This document shows positions 24,568 through 34,321 of a DNA stretch of 64,000 bases, piece after piece. Position 1 is the stretch's first letter. Every line of letters starts with the position of its first letter. The DNA lies in the NCBI GenBank assembly GCA_025936675.1, contig JAICSX010000010.1, forward strand, positions 1-64,000, read 5' to 3'. The notes under the pieces were generated by a model. It did not search any database. It worked only from the letters and a program-made list of their open reading frames with translations, and was not told the DNA's origin. The translations under genes were made by a program, and so were the position numbers. The stretch comes from Sphingomonas sp. (GTDB lineage: Bacteria; Pseudomonadota; Alphaproteobacteria; Sphingomonadales; Sphingomonadaceae).

Positions 24568-25850
24568 GCGACGCCAGCAACGACCCCAGGCTCAAGACCT
24601 GGTGCGAGAGCGCGGAAGGGAGCGATTTTCCAATCCAGAACCTGCCGCTCGGCATCTTCTCCGTCGGCGAGCGGCGCCGCCAGGCCGGGGTCGCGATCGG
24701 CGATTACGTGCTCGACCTTGGCGGTATCGCCGAGCTGCTCGACGAGGACTGGCGCGAGGATCTCTCGCAGCCGGTGCTCAACGGCTGGCTCGCGCGCGGC
24801 CACGAGGCACAAAGCGCGCTTCGCCAGCGCCTCCAGGAGCTGCTTTCGGAGGAAAAATATCGAGACGAGATCGAGCCGCAGCTCGTCGGCCAAAGCGAGG
24901 TGCGCTTTCACCTGCCGTGCTTCGTCGGCGACTACACGGATTTCTACGTCGGCATTCACCACGCGACCAATGTCGGCAAGCAGTTCCGGCCCGACAATCC
25001 GCTGCTGCCCAACTATAAATATGTGCCGATCGGCTACCACGGGCGAGCTAGCTCCGTGCGGGCGTCGGGCGAGCCCGTGATCCGGCCGAATGGTCAGAGG
25101 AAAGCGCCCGACGCGGATGCACCCGAATATGGTCCGAGCCGCCGCCTCGATTACGAGCTGGAGCTCGGAATCTGGATCGGCGAGGGCAATGAGCTGGGAT
25201 CACCGATTCCGATCGGCGAGGCGGCCGAGCATATTGCGGGCTACTGCCTGCTGAACGACTGGTCCGCGCGAGACATCCAGGCGTGGGAATATCAGCCGCT
25301 CGGTCCGTTCCTCGCCAAGAACTTCCTGACCAGCGTCAGCCCATGGGTGGTCAGCACGCAGGCGCTCGCGCCCTTCCGCAAACCAAGGCTATCGCGTCCG
25401 GTAGGGGACCCGCAGCCCTTGCCCTATCTCGACGATGCATCCGATCGCCAAACCGGCGCGCTCGGGATCCAGCTCGAAGTCACGCTTTCGACCGAACGGA
25501 TGCGTCGCGAGGGCTTGGCCCCGCATATTCTCTCGCACGGGTATGCCGATGCGGCGATGTATTGGAGCGCAGCGCAGATCGTCGCCCATCACAGCGCCAA
25601 TGGCTGCAATCTTCAGCCCGGCGATTTGATCGGGACGGGAACGCTTTCGACCGACAGCGCCGGCGGCCTCGGCTCGATGCTCGAGATCAGCCAGGGCGGA
25701 AAGCAGCCCATTCAGCTACCGAATGGGGAGACGCGCAGCTTCCTCGAAGACGGCGACGAGGTGACTCTCAAGGCCTGGTGCGAAGGCGAGAGCGTCCGCA
25801 TTGGCTTCGGCGAATGCGTCGGCCGGGTTGTTGCTTCAGGCCAGTCCTAA
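24564..25850 (+). CDS. fahA: Fumarylacetoacetase
   Basis: Hydrolyses fumarylacetoacetate to fumarate and acetoacetate, the last tyrosine-breakdown step. 428 residues. The family N-terminus [13 protein letters not shown] is near residue 20. The metal/substrate region is [19 protein letters not shown], with [13 protein letters not shown]; the FAH core has [15 protein letters not shown] and [22 protein letters not shown] 24564 is preferred because it overlaps the hmgA stop as GTGA with AAGGCGA upstream; an in-frame ATG at 24534 would overlap hmgA by 34 bases. The last 15 bases overlap the convergent PanE-like gene. Confidence 0.95.
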   Translation: MSDASNDPRLKTWCESAEGSDFPIQNLPLGIFSVGERRRQAGVAIGDYVLDLGGIAELLDEDWREDLSQPVLNGWLARGHEAQSALRQRLQELLSEEKYRDEIEPQLVGQSEVRFHLPCFVGDYTDFYVGIHHATNVGKQFRPDNPLLPNYKYVPIGYHGRASSVRASGEPVIRPNGQRKAPDADAPEYGPSRRLDYELELGIWIGEGNELGSPIPIGEAAEHIAGYCLLNDWSARDIQAWEYQPLGPFLAKNFLTSVSPWVVSTQALAPFRKPRLSRPVGDPQPLPYLDDASDRQTGALGIQLEVTLSTERMRREGLAPHILSHGYADAAMYWSAAQIVAHHSANGCNLQPGDLIGTGTLSTDSAGGLGSMLEISQGGKQPIQLPNGETRSFLEDGDEVTLKAWCEGESVRIGFGECVGRVVASGQS

Positions 25851-26759
25851 GCTCTCAGCCATCAGCTTCGTGACTCCGTAGAGCCGGTCGAGCGCCGGCG
25901 TTTCGATCCCTTTGGCGGCGGCGATCTCGCGCGGCGCGCCGAGCAAGGCCTCGAGCTCGATCGGGCGCTCTGACTCGACATCTTGGAGCATCGACGTCTT
26001 GAACACGCCGAGCCGCGCCGTCACCGCCATCCGGTCTTCGCCGCTCTCGGTGATCGGGCAGCCGACCGCGGCGCCGACGGCGGCGAGCTCGGCCATCCCG
26101 GCGAGCATCCATGCGCGACACTGGGCATTGGCGAGAATCTTGTCGCAGCTTGCGCGGGTCAGGGCCGATAGCGGGTTGATCGTCGCGTTGCCCCATAATT
26201 TGTACCAGATCGAGCGGCGGACATTGCCGGTTATGTCCGGCTTGAGACCAGCGCGGTCGAGCAAGCCGAACAGCTCCGCCAAGCGATCGCTGGTTTCGCC
26301 GCCGCGCGGCTCGCCAATGATGAGCTTGTCGGCATGTTTGACGAGGACTTTCCCGTTCGCGCGATAGCAGGACGCATGCACCACGCAGCCGAGGATCTGC
26401 TCGAGCGGCAATGCTGCGGCGATGCTCCCGTCCGGGTCGACCGACGTCAGCCGCATCCCGTCGACGAACCACCAGGGGACGCCGTTGAGCATGGGCAGGA
26501 TGACCGTGTTGGAGCCGACATGCCGTGTTGCGGATTGTGCTGCCGCGGCGAGGGCCGTCGCCTTGACGGCGACGATCAAGAGGTCCGCCGGTACATCGAA
26601 GCGACCGATCTCTGCGATGCTCGTCGATCCGGCCTCCTCCAGCTCGATCTGTTCAAGGAGGCCCCGGCTCGTCAGCGCCATCACATTTTCGCCGCAAAGC
26701 GACAACTTCGCCGCGACCCATCCGCCGATCGCGCCGGCGCCGACAACGCAAATGTTCAT
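25836..26759 (-). CDS. 2-dehydropantoate 2-reductase family protein (PanE/ApbA-like)
   Basis: 307 residues, NADPH-dependent ketopantoate-reductase family. The Rossmann motif is at the start (ICVVGAGAIGGWVAAKL), VAVKATALAAAAQ follows near residue 65 and the catalytic-type lysine lies in IWYKLWGNATINPLSALT. It could make pantoate for coenzyme A, but genomes often hold several paralogues acting on other 2-keto acids, so no symbol is given. It is divergent from the persulfide dioxygenase (47-base gap). Confidence 0.85.
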   Translation of the reverse strand: MNICVVGAGAIGGWVAAKLSLCGENVMALTSRGLLEQIELEEAGSTSIAEIGRFDVPADLLIVAVKATALAAAAQSATRHVGSNTVILPMLNGVPWWFVDGMRLTSVDPDGSIAAALPLEQILGCVVHASCYRANGKVLVKHADKLIIGEPRGGETSDRLAELFGLLDRAGLKPDITGNVRRSIWYKLWGNATINPLSALTRASCDKILANAQCRAWMLAGMAELAAVGAAVGCPITESGEDRMAVTARLGVFKTSMLQDVESERPIELEALLGAPREIAAAKGIETPALDRLYGVTKLMAESLGLA

Positions 26760-26806
26760 GACTGCGGCGATGGGCTAAGATGCTGCGGTTGGGCAAGGGG
26801 CAGCGA

Positions 26807-27514
26807 ATGATCTTCCGACAGCTTTTCGAGCCGAGCTCGTCCACTTACACCTATCTGGTCGCCTGTGGGCGCACGCGCGAAGCCGTGCTCATCGACCCGG
26901 TGATCGAGACGGTGGAGCGCGACCTTCAATTGCTGGAGGAATTGGGCCTGACGCTCAAATATACGGTCGAAACCCATATTCACGCCGATCATGTGACCGG
27001 CGCCGCGCGCTTGCGCGAGAGGACCGGAAGCAAGGCCGCCGTGCCTGAGATAAGTCATGTGGCCCATGCAGACGTCGCCGTGCGTGAAGGCGAACCGATC
27101 GCGTTCGGCGATCTCAAGCTCGAGCCGCTCTACACGCCCGGGCACACCGACGATCATCATTGCTATTTGCTACACAGTGCAGATGGATCGCGCGTATTTA
27201 CCGGCGACGCGCTTATGATCGACGGCTGCGGGCGCACCGATTTCCAGAGCGGTGATGGGGCCACACTCTACCGGTCGGTGCATGAGAAGCTCTTCTCATT
27301 GCCGGAGGACACGCTCGTCTATCCGGGACACGACTACGAACAGCGGCGGGTCAGCAGCATGGGACAGGAGAAAGCGCGTAACCCGCGGCTCGGCGCAGGC
27401 AAGACGATCGACGAGTTCGTCGCGATCATGAACGGTCTCAACCTCCCCCGCCCCAAGAAAATGGATTTGGCGGTGCCCGCGAACCGCGAATGTGGCGCTG
27501 TGCAAAGCGCTTGA
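26807..27514 (+). CDS. Persulfide dioxygenase (ETHE1-like metallo-beta-lactamase fold)
   Basis: Oxidises glutathione persulfide to sulfite, a sulfide-detoxification step. 235 residues. The metal motif THIHADHVTGA is near residue 60, followed by YTPGHTDDHHCYLL, and the ETHE1-typical FTGDALMIDGCGRTDFQSGD and VYPGHDYEQRRVSSM. These GCGRTDFQ and GHDY blocks separate it from glyoxalase II. ATG 26807 (MIFRQLFEPSSSTYTYL) follows AAGGGG at good spacing. No rhodanese or sulfide:quinone reductase is adjacent. Confidence 0.92.
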   Translation: MIFRQLFEPSSSTYTYLVACGRTREAVLIDPVIETVERDLQLLEELGLTLKYTVETHIHADHVTGAARLRERTGSKAAVPEISHVAHADVAVREGEPIAFGDLKLEPLYTPGHTDDHHCYLLHSADGSRVFTGDALMIDGCGRTDFQSGDGATLYRSVHEKLFSLPEDTLVYPGHDYEQRRVSSMGQEKARNPRLGAGKTIDEFVAIMNGLNLPRPKKMDLAVPANRECGAVQSA

Positions 27515-27525
27515 GGTTTGGAGGC

Positions 27526-27601
27526 TGGTGCCGCTTGCGTGACTCGAACACGCGACCCCATCATTACGAATGATGTGCTCTACCAGCTGAGCTAAAGCGG
27601 C
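27526..27601 (-). tRNA. tRNA-Thr (anticodon CGT)
   Basis: 76 bases on the minus strand, CCA encoded. Acceptor arms gccgctt/aagcggc pair fully; the anticodon stem catca/tgatg encloses loop ttcgtaa with anticodon CGT; the T arm is gcgtg-ttcgagt-cacgc. It reads ACG and complements the GGT isoacceptor at 19782. Confidence 0.96.
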
Positions 27602-27623
27602 TTGGCCTTTTCAGGAAGTGCGC

Positions 27624-27652
27624 GCCCTATCAGCGACTATCGCCGCTCGCAA
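27624..27652 (-). promoter_or_regulatory. Possible promoter of tRNA-Thr(CGT)
   Basis: On the minus strand TTGCGA (27652-27647), a 17-base spacer and TAGGGC (27629-27624), 22 bases before the tRNA 5' end. The -10 match is poor, so this is tentative. Confidence 0.3.
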
Positions 27653-27786
27653 GCGCCACCGAAGCCGCTTTCGATGGCCGCGCAAATCTCCTGCTGGCCG
27701 GCATTGCTAACCGTTTATGCTTAACGCTTTGGTAACGCCGCTCCGCCATTTTCCCCGTGAACAAGAGGGTGGGGCCCGGCGTAAAG

Positions 27787-29376
27787 ATGGACAGCTACCG
27801 CGAGCATCCGAGTGATTTCGATCCCCCGTCGTCCGATGAGGCGGCGGCCCCGAATGACGTGACTGCCGCAATCGGCACAGACGAACGGCGCATGCATGTG
27901 CGCGCCTACAACTATTGGGTTTCCCTGCTGGACGGACGCGACTTCCCTTCGATCGATGAGCTCGAGCCGAGAGACGTCGAAGATTTCTCCGCGCACAGCG
28001 TGCTTCTCGACTTCACCTGCGGCCGCGACAATCCGGCAATTCCGTATGTCGGCGGCGCAATCCGCGACGAATGCGCCCTCGACGATGACGTTCAGACCAT
28101 TGCCGACATTCCCAGCCGCTCGCTGCTGTCGCGCCTCACCGATCACTATCTGCAGATCATCGCCAACCGCGCACCGATCGGTTTCGAGGCCGAATATGAG
28201 AACATGGCAGGCGAGACGATCTGCTATCGTGGAATCCTCATGCCGTTTTCCTCGGACGGCGAGCAGATCGATTTCATCTATGGCGTGATCAACTGGAAGC
28301 TCGTTGACGGCGAGACGGACGAGGCACCGACGGCTGCGATGCCGGTCGTTGAACTCTCCCAAGATGAGGAGGTTGAGAACGCCTCAGAGTTCGAGTCCGA
28401 ACCGCAATTCCAAGCGGAAGCGGATTTCGAGGGCGAACCCGAGTTCGAAGCCGGGCCTGTTGCGGAAAGCGACCCGGTTCCTGCACCCGAAGCCGTGGTG
28501 TCCGTCGAGCCCGAGATCGAGCCCGAGCTCGTCGCTGCCGGTGCGCCAGAGACGTTCGCCCGAGAAGAATTTCAGCCGGCAGAGGATGAAGAGCCGCTCG
28601 AGCTGACCGAAATGCTCGCACCCGCGGCGTCCGTCGAGGAACAGCCGCCTGTAGAGGTCGCGGAGCTCGAAAGCGTCGACGACGAGGCGCCGAATGAATC
28701 GGCGCCGGTTCATTTCTCGTGGGAAGATGGTCCGCTTCACGGCGATGACGACGATGGTGTGACCATCGAATTCCCCGAGATCGCGCTTGACGAAAATGCC
28801 GGTCTTGCAGACCGCCTGTGGGCTGCACGCGAGACGGCGGAGTCGGTGAAGGCGGGGGAGGGCCGGACCCGCTCGGCGCTCTACAAGGCGCTGTCGCTCG
28901 CTTATGATTTCGCGGTCGCTGCAGAAGCGAACCCCGGGGAATACGCCGAGCTGCTCGAGGAATCGGGCATGAAGGCGCAGGCGCGCGCGCCGATGACCCC
29001 GATAGTCAAGCTCGTGTTCGGAATCGACTATGACAAGGCGCGGCTGACCGAGTTCGCAGCGGCTTTGTCCTATGCCCGCCGGCGGGACATCCCGGCTGGC
29101 GAGTTCCAGGACCTCATCGAGAAGCAGGCCGGGGGCCTCAAGGCTCTCGTCGCCGCCGAGCGCCAGGCTCGGCGCCCCGAGCCTAGAGCCGACACCAAGG
29201 GCGAGGTCGCCCGTGCACGCCTGCGCTCGGCGCCGTCGCTGTCGCTCGCGGACGTTCCGGCTGAAGAGGAATTTGCAGTCATCGTGACGCGCCGGGGCGC
29301 CGATGGGCGCCATGAGCCGGTCGCCATTCTCGACGACGAAGCGCTGGTCGAGCGCGCCATTCGCCGCGCCGCCTGA
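27787..29376 (+). CDS. PAS-like (PAS_5) protein with long acidic linker and unknown C-terminal domain
   Basis: 529 residues, no membrane segment. Residues about 35-170 resemble the alphaproteobacterial PAS_5/DUF1457 domain (AYNYWVSLLDGRDFPSIDEL ... YVGGAIRDECAL). Residues about 185-320 are a low-complexity Glu/Pro/Ala linker with imperfect repeats such as EFESEPQF and EFEAGP. Residues about 330-529 form a helical, probably globular domain (ALYKALSLAYDFAVAAEANP, VKLVFGIDYDKARLTEFAAA) that I do not recognise. ATG 27787 is used; a GTG at 27757 is possible. Upstream DNA carries several TAAC steps. It may be a scaffold or signalling adaptor; that is inference. Confidence 0.7.
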   Translation: MDSYREHPSDFDPPSSDEAAAPNDVTAAIGTDERRMHVRAYNYWVSLLDGRDFPSIDELEPRDVEDFSAHSVLLDFTCGRDNPAIPYVGGAIRDECALDDDVQTIADIPSRSLLSRLTDHYLQIIANRAPIGFEAEYENMAGETICYRGILMPFSSDGEQIDFIYGVINWKLVDGETDEAPTAAMPVVELSQDEEVENASEFESEPQFQAEADFEGEPEFEAGPVAESDPVPAPEAVVSVEPEIEPELVAAGAPETFAREEFQPAEDEEPLELTEMLAPAASVEEQPPVEVAELESVDDEAPNESAPVHFSWEDGPLHGDDDDGVTIEFPEIALDENAGLADRLWAARETAESVKAGEGRTRSALYKALSLAYDFAVAAEANPGEYAELLEESGMKAQARAPMTPIVKLVFGIDYDKARLTEFAAALSYARRRDIPAGEFQDLIEKQAGGLKALVAAERQARRPEPRADTKGEVARARLRSAPSLSLADVPAEEEFAVIVTRRGADGRHEPVAILDDEALVERAIRRAA

Positions 29377-29456
29377 GCGGCCGCGGGGTTGTCCGCCTCG
29401 CGAGCGCGGGTCTATAGGCCCGCCCTGCCCACAGTCCCTCGGAGCAAGCTTCTTCA

Positions 29457-32400
29457 ATGACGGCCCATACGCGTCTCGACCCGCCTTTGGTCGAGTCCAT
29501 CCGGAAGGCGCTGACCGGAAATGCACTGCCAGGCGAGACGCAGGGACTGAGCCGGGAAGCCGAGCGCGACGCTTCTGAATTCCTGAGCCAGGTGGCGGCA
29601 TCGCGGCGACGCGGCGAGCTTGCGCTGGCCATCGAATCCATCGGCGGCGAGGCCGGAAACCGGCGCATGCGCATCGGCATCGTCAACGACGATATGCCGT
29701 TCCTGGTCGACTCCGTCGCCAACGCGATCGCCTCGAAGCAGCTCACGATCCATCGGCTCCTGCACCCGGTCGTTTGCGTCGAACGCGATTCCGGAGGCGA
29801 GCTCCAGGCGGTCGAGACCCTGTGCGGTGACAAGCATCGCCGGGAATCGATGATGTACGTCGAGCTCGACCGCGCCGATGCGAGGGGACGGCAGGAACTC
29901 GCGGCGGATCTTCGCCGCGTTCTCGGCGACGTGCGGCTCGCGGTCCGTGACTGGGAATTGCTGCAGCGAAAGATGCGCGAGGATGCAGCAGCGATCGCGG
30001 ATCCCGAGTGCGCTGCGCTGCTCAACTGGTTCGCCGATGGAGCCATGACGCTTCTCGGCTACCACGTCGAGAAGCCGTACGAGGCGCCGACGGACGCATT
30101 GGGCATCTTCAGCATTCCCGGTGCGCCGACCGATGAGGGCGGCTGCCTCGGCGCGATGCATTATTTCGAGCGCGGCGGGGACGTCCCGCTGATGGCCAAA
30201 GCCGAGCGCAAGTCCACGGTTCACCGGCGGGTGCCGCTCGATCTCGTCGTCGTGCCGCTCAAGGAAGGCGACAAGATCGTCGGGATCGGAGTCCATGCCG
30301 GGCTGTGGACCAGCGAAGCGCTTCGGGTCTCGCCGGAGAACGTCCCGGTCCTTCGCCAGCGCCTGAAGCAACTCGACAAGGATTTCGGCTTCGATCCCAA
30401 AGGCCATTCCGGCAAGGCGCTTCGCCACGCGATCGCCTCCCTGCCGCGCGACCTCGTCATCGCCATCGATTACGAATCCCTTCGCGAGCTGGTGATGATG
30501 GCGATGTCGCTCGCCGACCGCCCGCGCCCCGCGCTGCTCCAGGTGCGATCGATCCTCAAGGGCCAGCTGTTCACGTTCGTCTGGCTTCCGCGCGAGGAGC
30601 TGAGCACCGCGCGTCGGATGGCGATCGCCATGCTGCTGGAGAACGAGATCGGCCGCGAAATAACGAGCTGGTCGGTCGAGCTCGGCGACGCGGACCTCGC
30701 GCTCATCCGCTACACCCAATATATCGACGAGGAAGCGCCGCGGCCGGACTGCGAAGCGCTAGACGCCGCCGTCGTCGAGATGGTCCGCGGCTGGGCCCCT
30801 GCCGTGGAATCGGAGCTGATTACGGCTGCTGGAGCGCCGCGCGCCACCCGTCTTGCGCTGACCTACATCAACAGCTTCCCGGACGGTTATCGGGCGCGAA
30901 CCGCGCCGGAGGAAGGCGCTGCCGACATCCTTCGCCTGTGCCAGTTGACAGACGACAGTGATCGCTCGGTCCGCATCACGCGAAACGAGCATGACGCGCC
31001 GCGCCAGCTGCGGCTCAAGACCTACCGCAAGGGCGGTCTCATTCCGCTGTCCGACGTGGTTCCGGTTCTCGAAAATTTCGGCTTTCGAGTCCTCGAGGAA
31101 TTTCCCAGCGCGCTCGCCGGCGGCAACGGCTACATCCACGATTTCCGCGTCGAGGTCGGGGAGGGCGCAGAGCTCGACTCCATCCTGGACCGCGTCCCCG
31201 AGATTGAGCGATCGATCGCCAACGTGCTCTGCGGAAGCGCCGAAAATGACGAATTCAACCAGCTCGTCATCTACGCCGCGCTCGATCCGCGCGCGGTCGT
31301 GTGGCTCCGGGCATGGTTCCGCTACCTCCGTCAGACGGGAAGCAGCTTCGGCCTCGTCACGATCGTCGATGCGCTTCGGCGCGCTCCCGGTGCGACGCCC
31401 GCGTTGATCGGCCTTTTTACGGCGGCGCACGATCCCAGTATGAAAGATCGCGATAAGCAGGTCGCTCATCAGAGGGATCTGCTCGATCGCTCGCTCACCA
31501 AGATCCGCTCGATCGACGACGACCGAATCCTGCGCAGGCTCCGGTCGCTAGTCGAAGCGGTCGTTCGCACCAACGCCTTCACGCCCGCGGCCGAGGAAGC
31601 GATTGCGTTCAAGATCGACAGCGCCAGGGTGCCGGGACTTCCGGCCCCCGTTCCGTGGCGCGAAATCTGGATCTACTCGCCACGGGTCGAGGGCATCCAC
31701 TTGCGCGGCGGCCCGGTCGCTCGCGGCGGAATTCGATGGTCGGACCGGCGCGACGATTTCCGGACCGAGATCCTCGGTCTGATGAAGGCGCAGGTCGTCA
31801 AGAACGCGGTGATCGTCCCCACCGGCGCCAAGGGCGGCTTCTATCCAAAGCAGCTGCCGCCGACCTCGGATCGCGATGCATGGCTGGCGGAAGGAACTGA
31901 GTCTTATCGCATCTTCATCCGGTCGCTGCTTTCGATCACTGACAATCTAGTCAACGACAAGGTTGCCCACCCCGAAGGCGTGGTCATCCAAGATGGCGAC
32001 GATCCCTATTTCGTCGTTGCCGCGGACAAGGGCACTGCGACCTTCTCCGACATCGCGAACCAGATCGCGCTCGACCGCAATTTCTGGCTTGGCGACGCAT
32101 TCGCGAGCGGTGGAAGTCACGGCTACGACCACAAAGCGATGGGAATCACCGCGCGCGGCGCGTGGATCTCGGTCCAGCGTCACTTCCTCGAAATGGGCGT
32201 CGACGTTCAGTCGGATCCGGTGAGCGTCGCCGGCTGCGGCGACATGTCGGGCGACGTCTTCGGCAACGGCATGCTCCTGTCGAAGTCGCTGAAGCTGATC
32301 GCCGCGTTCGACCATCGCCACATCTTCATCGACCCGAACCCGGATCCGGCGAAAAGCTGGGCCGAGCGCAAGCGGATGTTCGACCTGCCGCGCTCCAGCT

Positions 32401-34097
32401 GGGACGATTACAACAAGGCTCTGATCTCGAAGGGAGGAGGCGTCTTTCCTCGCACGGAGAAGTCGATCCCACTCAGCGCCGAGGCGCGCGAAGCTCTGGG
32501 AATCGACGCCAAGGCGCTCGACCCGGCGAGCCTCATCAACGCCATCCTGAAAGCGCCCGTCGACCTTCTGTGGTTCGGCGGCATTGGCACTTACATCAAG
32601 TCGTCGACGCAGAGCCAGGTCGATGTGGGCGACCCGTCGAATGACGTGCTTCGTGCGAGCGCGTCCGAGCTGCGCGCGAAGGTGATCGGCGAGGGCGCCA
32701 ACCTTGCGATCACCCAGGCGGGCCGCATCGAGTTCGCCGAAGAGGGCGGGCGCATCAACACCGATTTTATCGACAATAGCGCGGGCGTCGACTGCTCGGA
32801 CAATGAAGTGAACATCAAGATTCCGCTCAACCGCGAGATGCGCGACGGGCGGCTCGCCTTCGAAAAGCGCAACGCGCTGCTGGCGCGAATGACGGAGGAG
32901 GTCGCCGACCTCGTCCTCGAGGACAACCGCCTGCAAACGCTGGCGCTCTCGATTGCCGAAGCAGGCGGAGCGACGGCGCTTCCGGCGCACGTTCGTACGA
33001 TCGAATTGCTCGAGGCGTCGGGCCGGCTCGACCGGAAGGTCGAAGGGCTCGCGTCCAGCGAGGACCTGCTTCGCCGCCTTCAGGAAAATCGCGGCCTGAC
33101 TCGGCCCGAGCTCGCGGTCGTTCTGTCGATCTCGAAGCTCGTCCTGCAGGATGCGGCGGAGGACCTTCGCCTCGCCGACGATGCGCTGGTCGGTCCCGAG
33201 CTGTTCGAGGCGTTCCCGAAGCCGATGCGCAAGGCGCACGCCGACGCCATCCGCGCCCATCGCCTTCGCAACGAGATCGTAGCGACGAAGGTTGCGAACC
33301 GGCTCGTCAATCGCCTCGGCCCGGGTGTCGCGTTCGACCTCACCGAGGAGGAAGGCGCATCGCTTCAGCAGTCCGTCGCCGCATTCCTGGTCGCCGAGCG
33401 CCTGCTCGACCTCGACAAGTTGTGGCTGGAGATCGAGCAGGACAACCTGCCCGAGACGGTGAGGATCGAGCTGTTCTCTATCGCCGCGGCAAGCGTTCGC
33501 TCCCATATTTCCGACGTGCTTCGCGCCGCTGGGGGCGAGACGAGCGTCGAAAAGCTTTGCGCCTTGCTCGAGCCTGGCGTCCGCAAGATTTCGGCGGCTG
33601 CGACCAAGCTCATCCGCGCCGAGGTCCGCAACGAGGCGGTGGCGCGTCGCGATCGGCTCGTGGCCCTAGGTGCAAGCGACGACATCGTCCGGATGCTGGT
33701 CCGTCTGTACGAGCTCGACGGCGTGTTCGGAGTCGCAGCGCTGTCCGCTCGCAAGGAGCTCGACGAGCTGGAAGCGACGCGCGCCTACACACGCCTCGGT
33801 GAAGCACTCGGCCTCGACTGGGCGCAGCAGCAGGTCGCCCGCTTCGTTCCGGCCGACCAGTGGGAGCGGCTACTGACGGCCGGCCTGGCGCGCGACTTCG
33901 AGCAGCTTCGAATCGACTTCCTGAGCCGCTGCCGCGGTGACGCGGTCGATGCCGGTGTCGAGCACTGGATCGTAGAGCACCAGCGCCAAATCGAGCAGTT
34001 CCGCGCCCTCGTGGCACGCGCCCGCGCCGAAGGCCATGTCAGCGCGCCGATGCTCGCCCAGATCGCCGGCCAGGCGCGGATACTGCTCGGCCGCTAA
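29457..34097 (+). CDS. gdhB: NAD-dependent glutamate dehydrogenase, large (180 kDa) type
   Basis: Deaminates glutamate to 2-oxoglutarate using NAD; cytoplasmic. 1546 residues, the size of the L_180 class. The N-terminal half carries ACT-like regulatory segments (MPFLVDSVANAIASKQLTIH). The catalytic core near residues 750-1100 has GGIRWSDRRDDFRTEILGLM, PTGAKGGF with the catalytic Lys, SVAGCGDMSGDVFGNGML and the NAD-region GEGANLAITQAGR. The C-terminal helical third is class-typical. It starts 80 bases after the PAS gene and ends interlocked with the convergent RHH gene (CTAA). The class is often allosterically regulated. Confidence 0.97.
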   Translation: MTAHTRLDPPLVESIRKALTGNALPGETQGLSREAERDASEFLSQVAASRRRGELALAIESIGGEAGNRRMRIGIVNDDMPFLVDSVANAIASKQLTIHRLLHPVVCVERDSGGELQAVETLCGDKHRRESMMYVELDRADARGRQELAADLRRVLGDVRLAVRDWELLQRKMREDAAAIADPECAALLNWFADGAMTLLGYHVEKPYEAPTDALGIFSIPGAPTDEGGCLGAMHYFERGGDVPLMAKAERKSTVHRRVPLDLVVVPLKEGDKIVGIGVHAGLWTSEALRVSPENVPVLRQRLKQLDKDFGFDPKGHSGKALRHAIASLPRDLVIAIDYESLRELVMMAMSLADRPRPALLQVRSILKGQLFTFVWLPREELSTARRMAIAMLLENEIGREITSWSVELGDADLALIRYTQYIDEEAPRPDCEALDAAVVEMVRGWAPAVESELITAAGAPRATRLALTYINSFPDGYRARTAPEEGAADILRLCQLTDDSDRSVRITRNEHDAPRQLRLKTYRKGGLIPLSDVVPVLENFGFRVLEEFPSALAGGNGYIHDFRVEVGEGAELDSILDRVPEIERSIANVLCGSAENDEFNQLVIYAALDPRAVVWLRAWFRYLRQTGSSFGLVTIVDALRRAPGATPALIGLFTAAHDPSMKDRDKQVAHQRDLLDRSLTKIRSIDDDRILRRLRSLVEAVVRTNAFTPAAEEAIAFKIDSARVPGLPAPVPWREIWIYSPRVEGIHLRGGPVARGGIRWSDRRDDFRTEILGLMKAQVVKNAVIVPTGAKGGFYPKQLPPTSDRDAWLAEGTESYRIFIRSLLSITDNLVNDKVAHPEGVVIQDGDDPYFVVAADKGTATFSDIANQIALDRNFWLGDAFASGGSHGYDHKAMGITARGAWISVQRHFLEMGVDVQSDPVSVAGCGDMSGDVFGNGMLLSKSLKLIAAFDHRHIFIDPNPDPAKSWAERKRMFDLPRSSWDDYNKALISKGGGVFPRTEKSIPLSAEAREALGIDAKALDPASLINAILKAPVDLLWFGGIGTYIKSSTQSQVDVGDPSNDVLRASASELRAKVIGEGANLAITQAGRIEFAEEGGRINTDFIDNSAGVDCSDNEVNIKIPLNREMRDGRLAFEKRNALLARMTEEVADLVLEDNRLQTLALSIAEAGGATALPAHVRTIELLEASGRLDRKVEGLASSEDLLRRLQENRGLTRPELAVVLSISKLVLQDAAEDLRLADDALVGPELFEAFPKPMRKAHADAIRAHRLRNEIVATKVANRLVNRLGPGVAFDLTEEEGASLQQSVAAFLVAERLLDLDKLWLEIEQDNLPETVRIELFSIAAASVRSHISDVLRAAGGETSVEKLCALLEPGVRKISAAATKLIRAEVRNEAVARRDRLVALGASDDIVRMLVRLYELDGVFGVAALSARKELDELEATRAYTRLGEALGLDWAQQQVARFVPADQWERLLTAGLARDFEQLRIDFLSRCRGDAVDAGVEHWIVEHQRQIEQFRALVARARAEGHVSAPMLAQIAGQARILLGR

Positions 34098-34321
34098 CGC
34101 CGGACAAAGAGCCATTGCCGGATCGCCGACGTCAGGTTCGGCGTCGGACGGAAACTCAGCCGCTCTGCGTCGATCTCTGCAACGAGCGAATTGACAGCGC
34201 AGCCGCGTTCACGCGCAGCCTGCTCGAGCGCATTCCAGAACATCGGCTCGAGGCTGATCGACGTCGCATGGCCAGCGATCAGGACCGACCGCTTCTTGGG
34301 GGGAGCGTAAAACCGCTCCAT
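34094..34321 (-). CDS. Ribbon-helix-helix (RHH_4) regulator-like protein
   Basis: 75 residues. The RHH_4 family pattern is visible: KRSVLIAGHATSISLEPMFW (strand and helix), ALEQAARERGCAVNSLVAEI (second helix), then NLTSAIRQWLF. It should bind DNA as a dimer and may regulate its own operon. ATG 34321 shares one base with the stop of the upstream acetoacetyl-CoA reductase gene (TGATG), so it is translationally coupled. It is the last gene of the five-gene reverse operon. Confidence 0.8.
   Translation of the reverse strand: MERFYAPPKKRSVLIAGHATSISLEPMFWNALEQAARERGCAVNSLVAEIDAERLSFRPTPNLTSAIRQWLFVRR

Noticed and set aside
27710..27740. CtrA-type TTAA-N7-TTAA site before the PAS gene
   Set aside because: Several TAAC steps are present, but spacing does not fit the TTAA-N7-TTAA rule.
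31947..33506. 519-codon minus-strand open frame
   Set aside because: Antisense shadow within the glutamate dehydrogenase gene, a common effect of GC-rich third positions.
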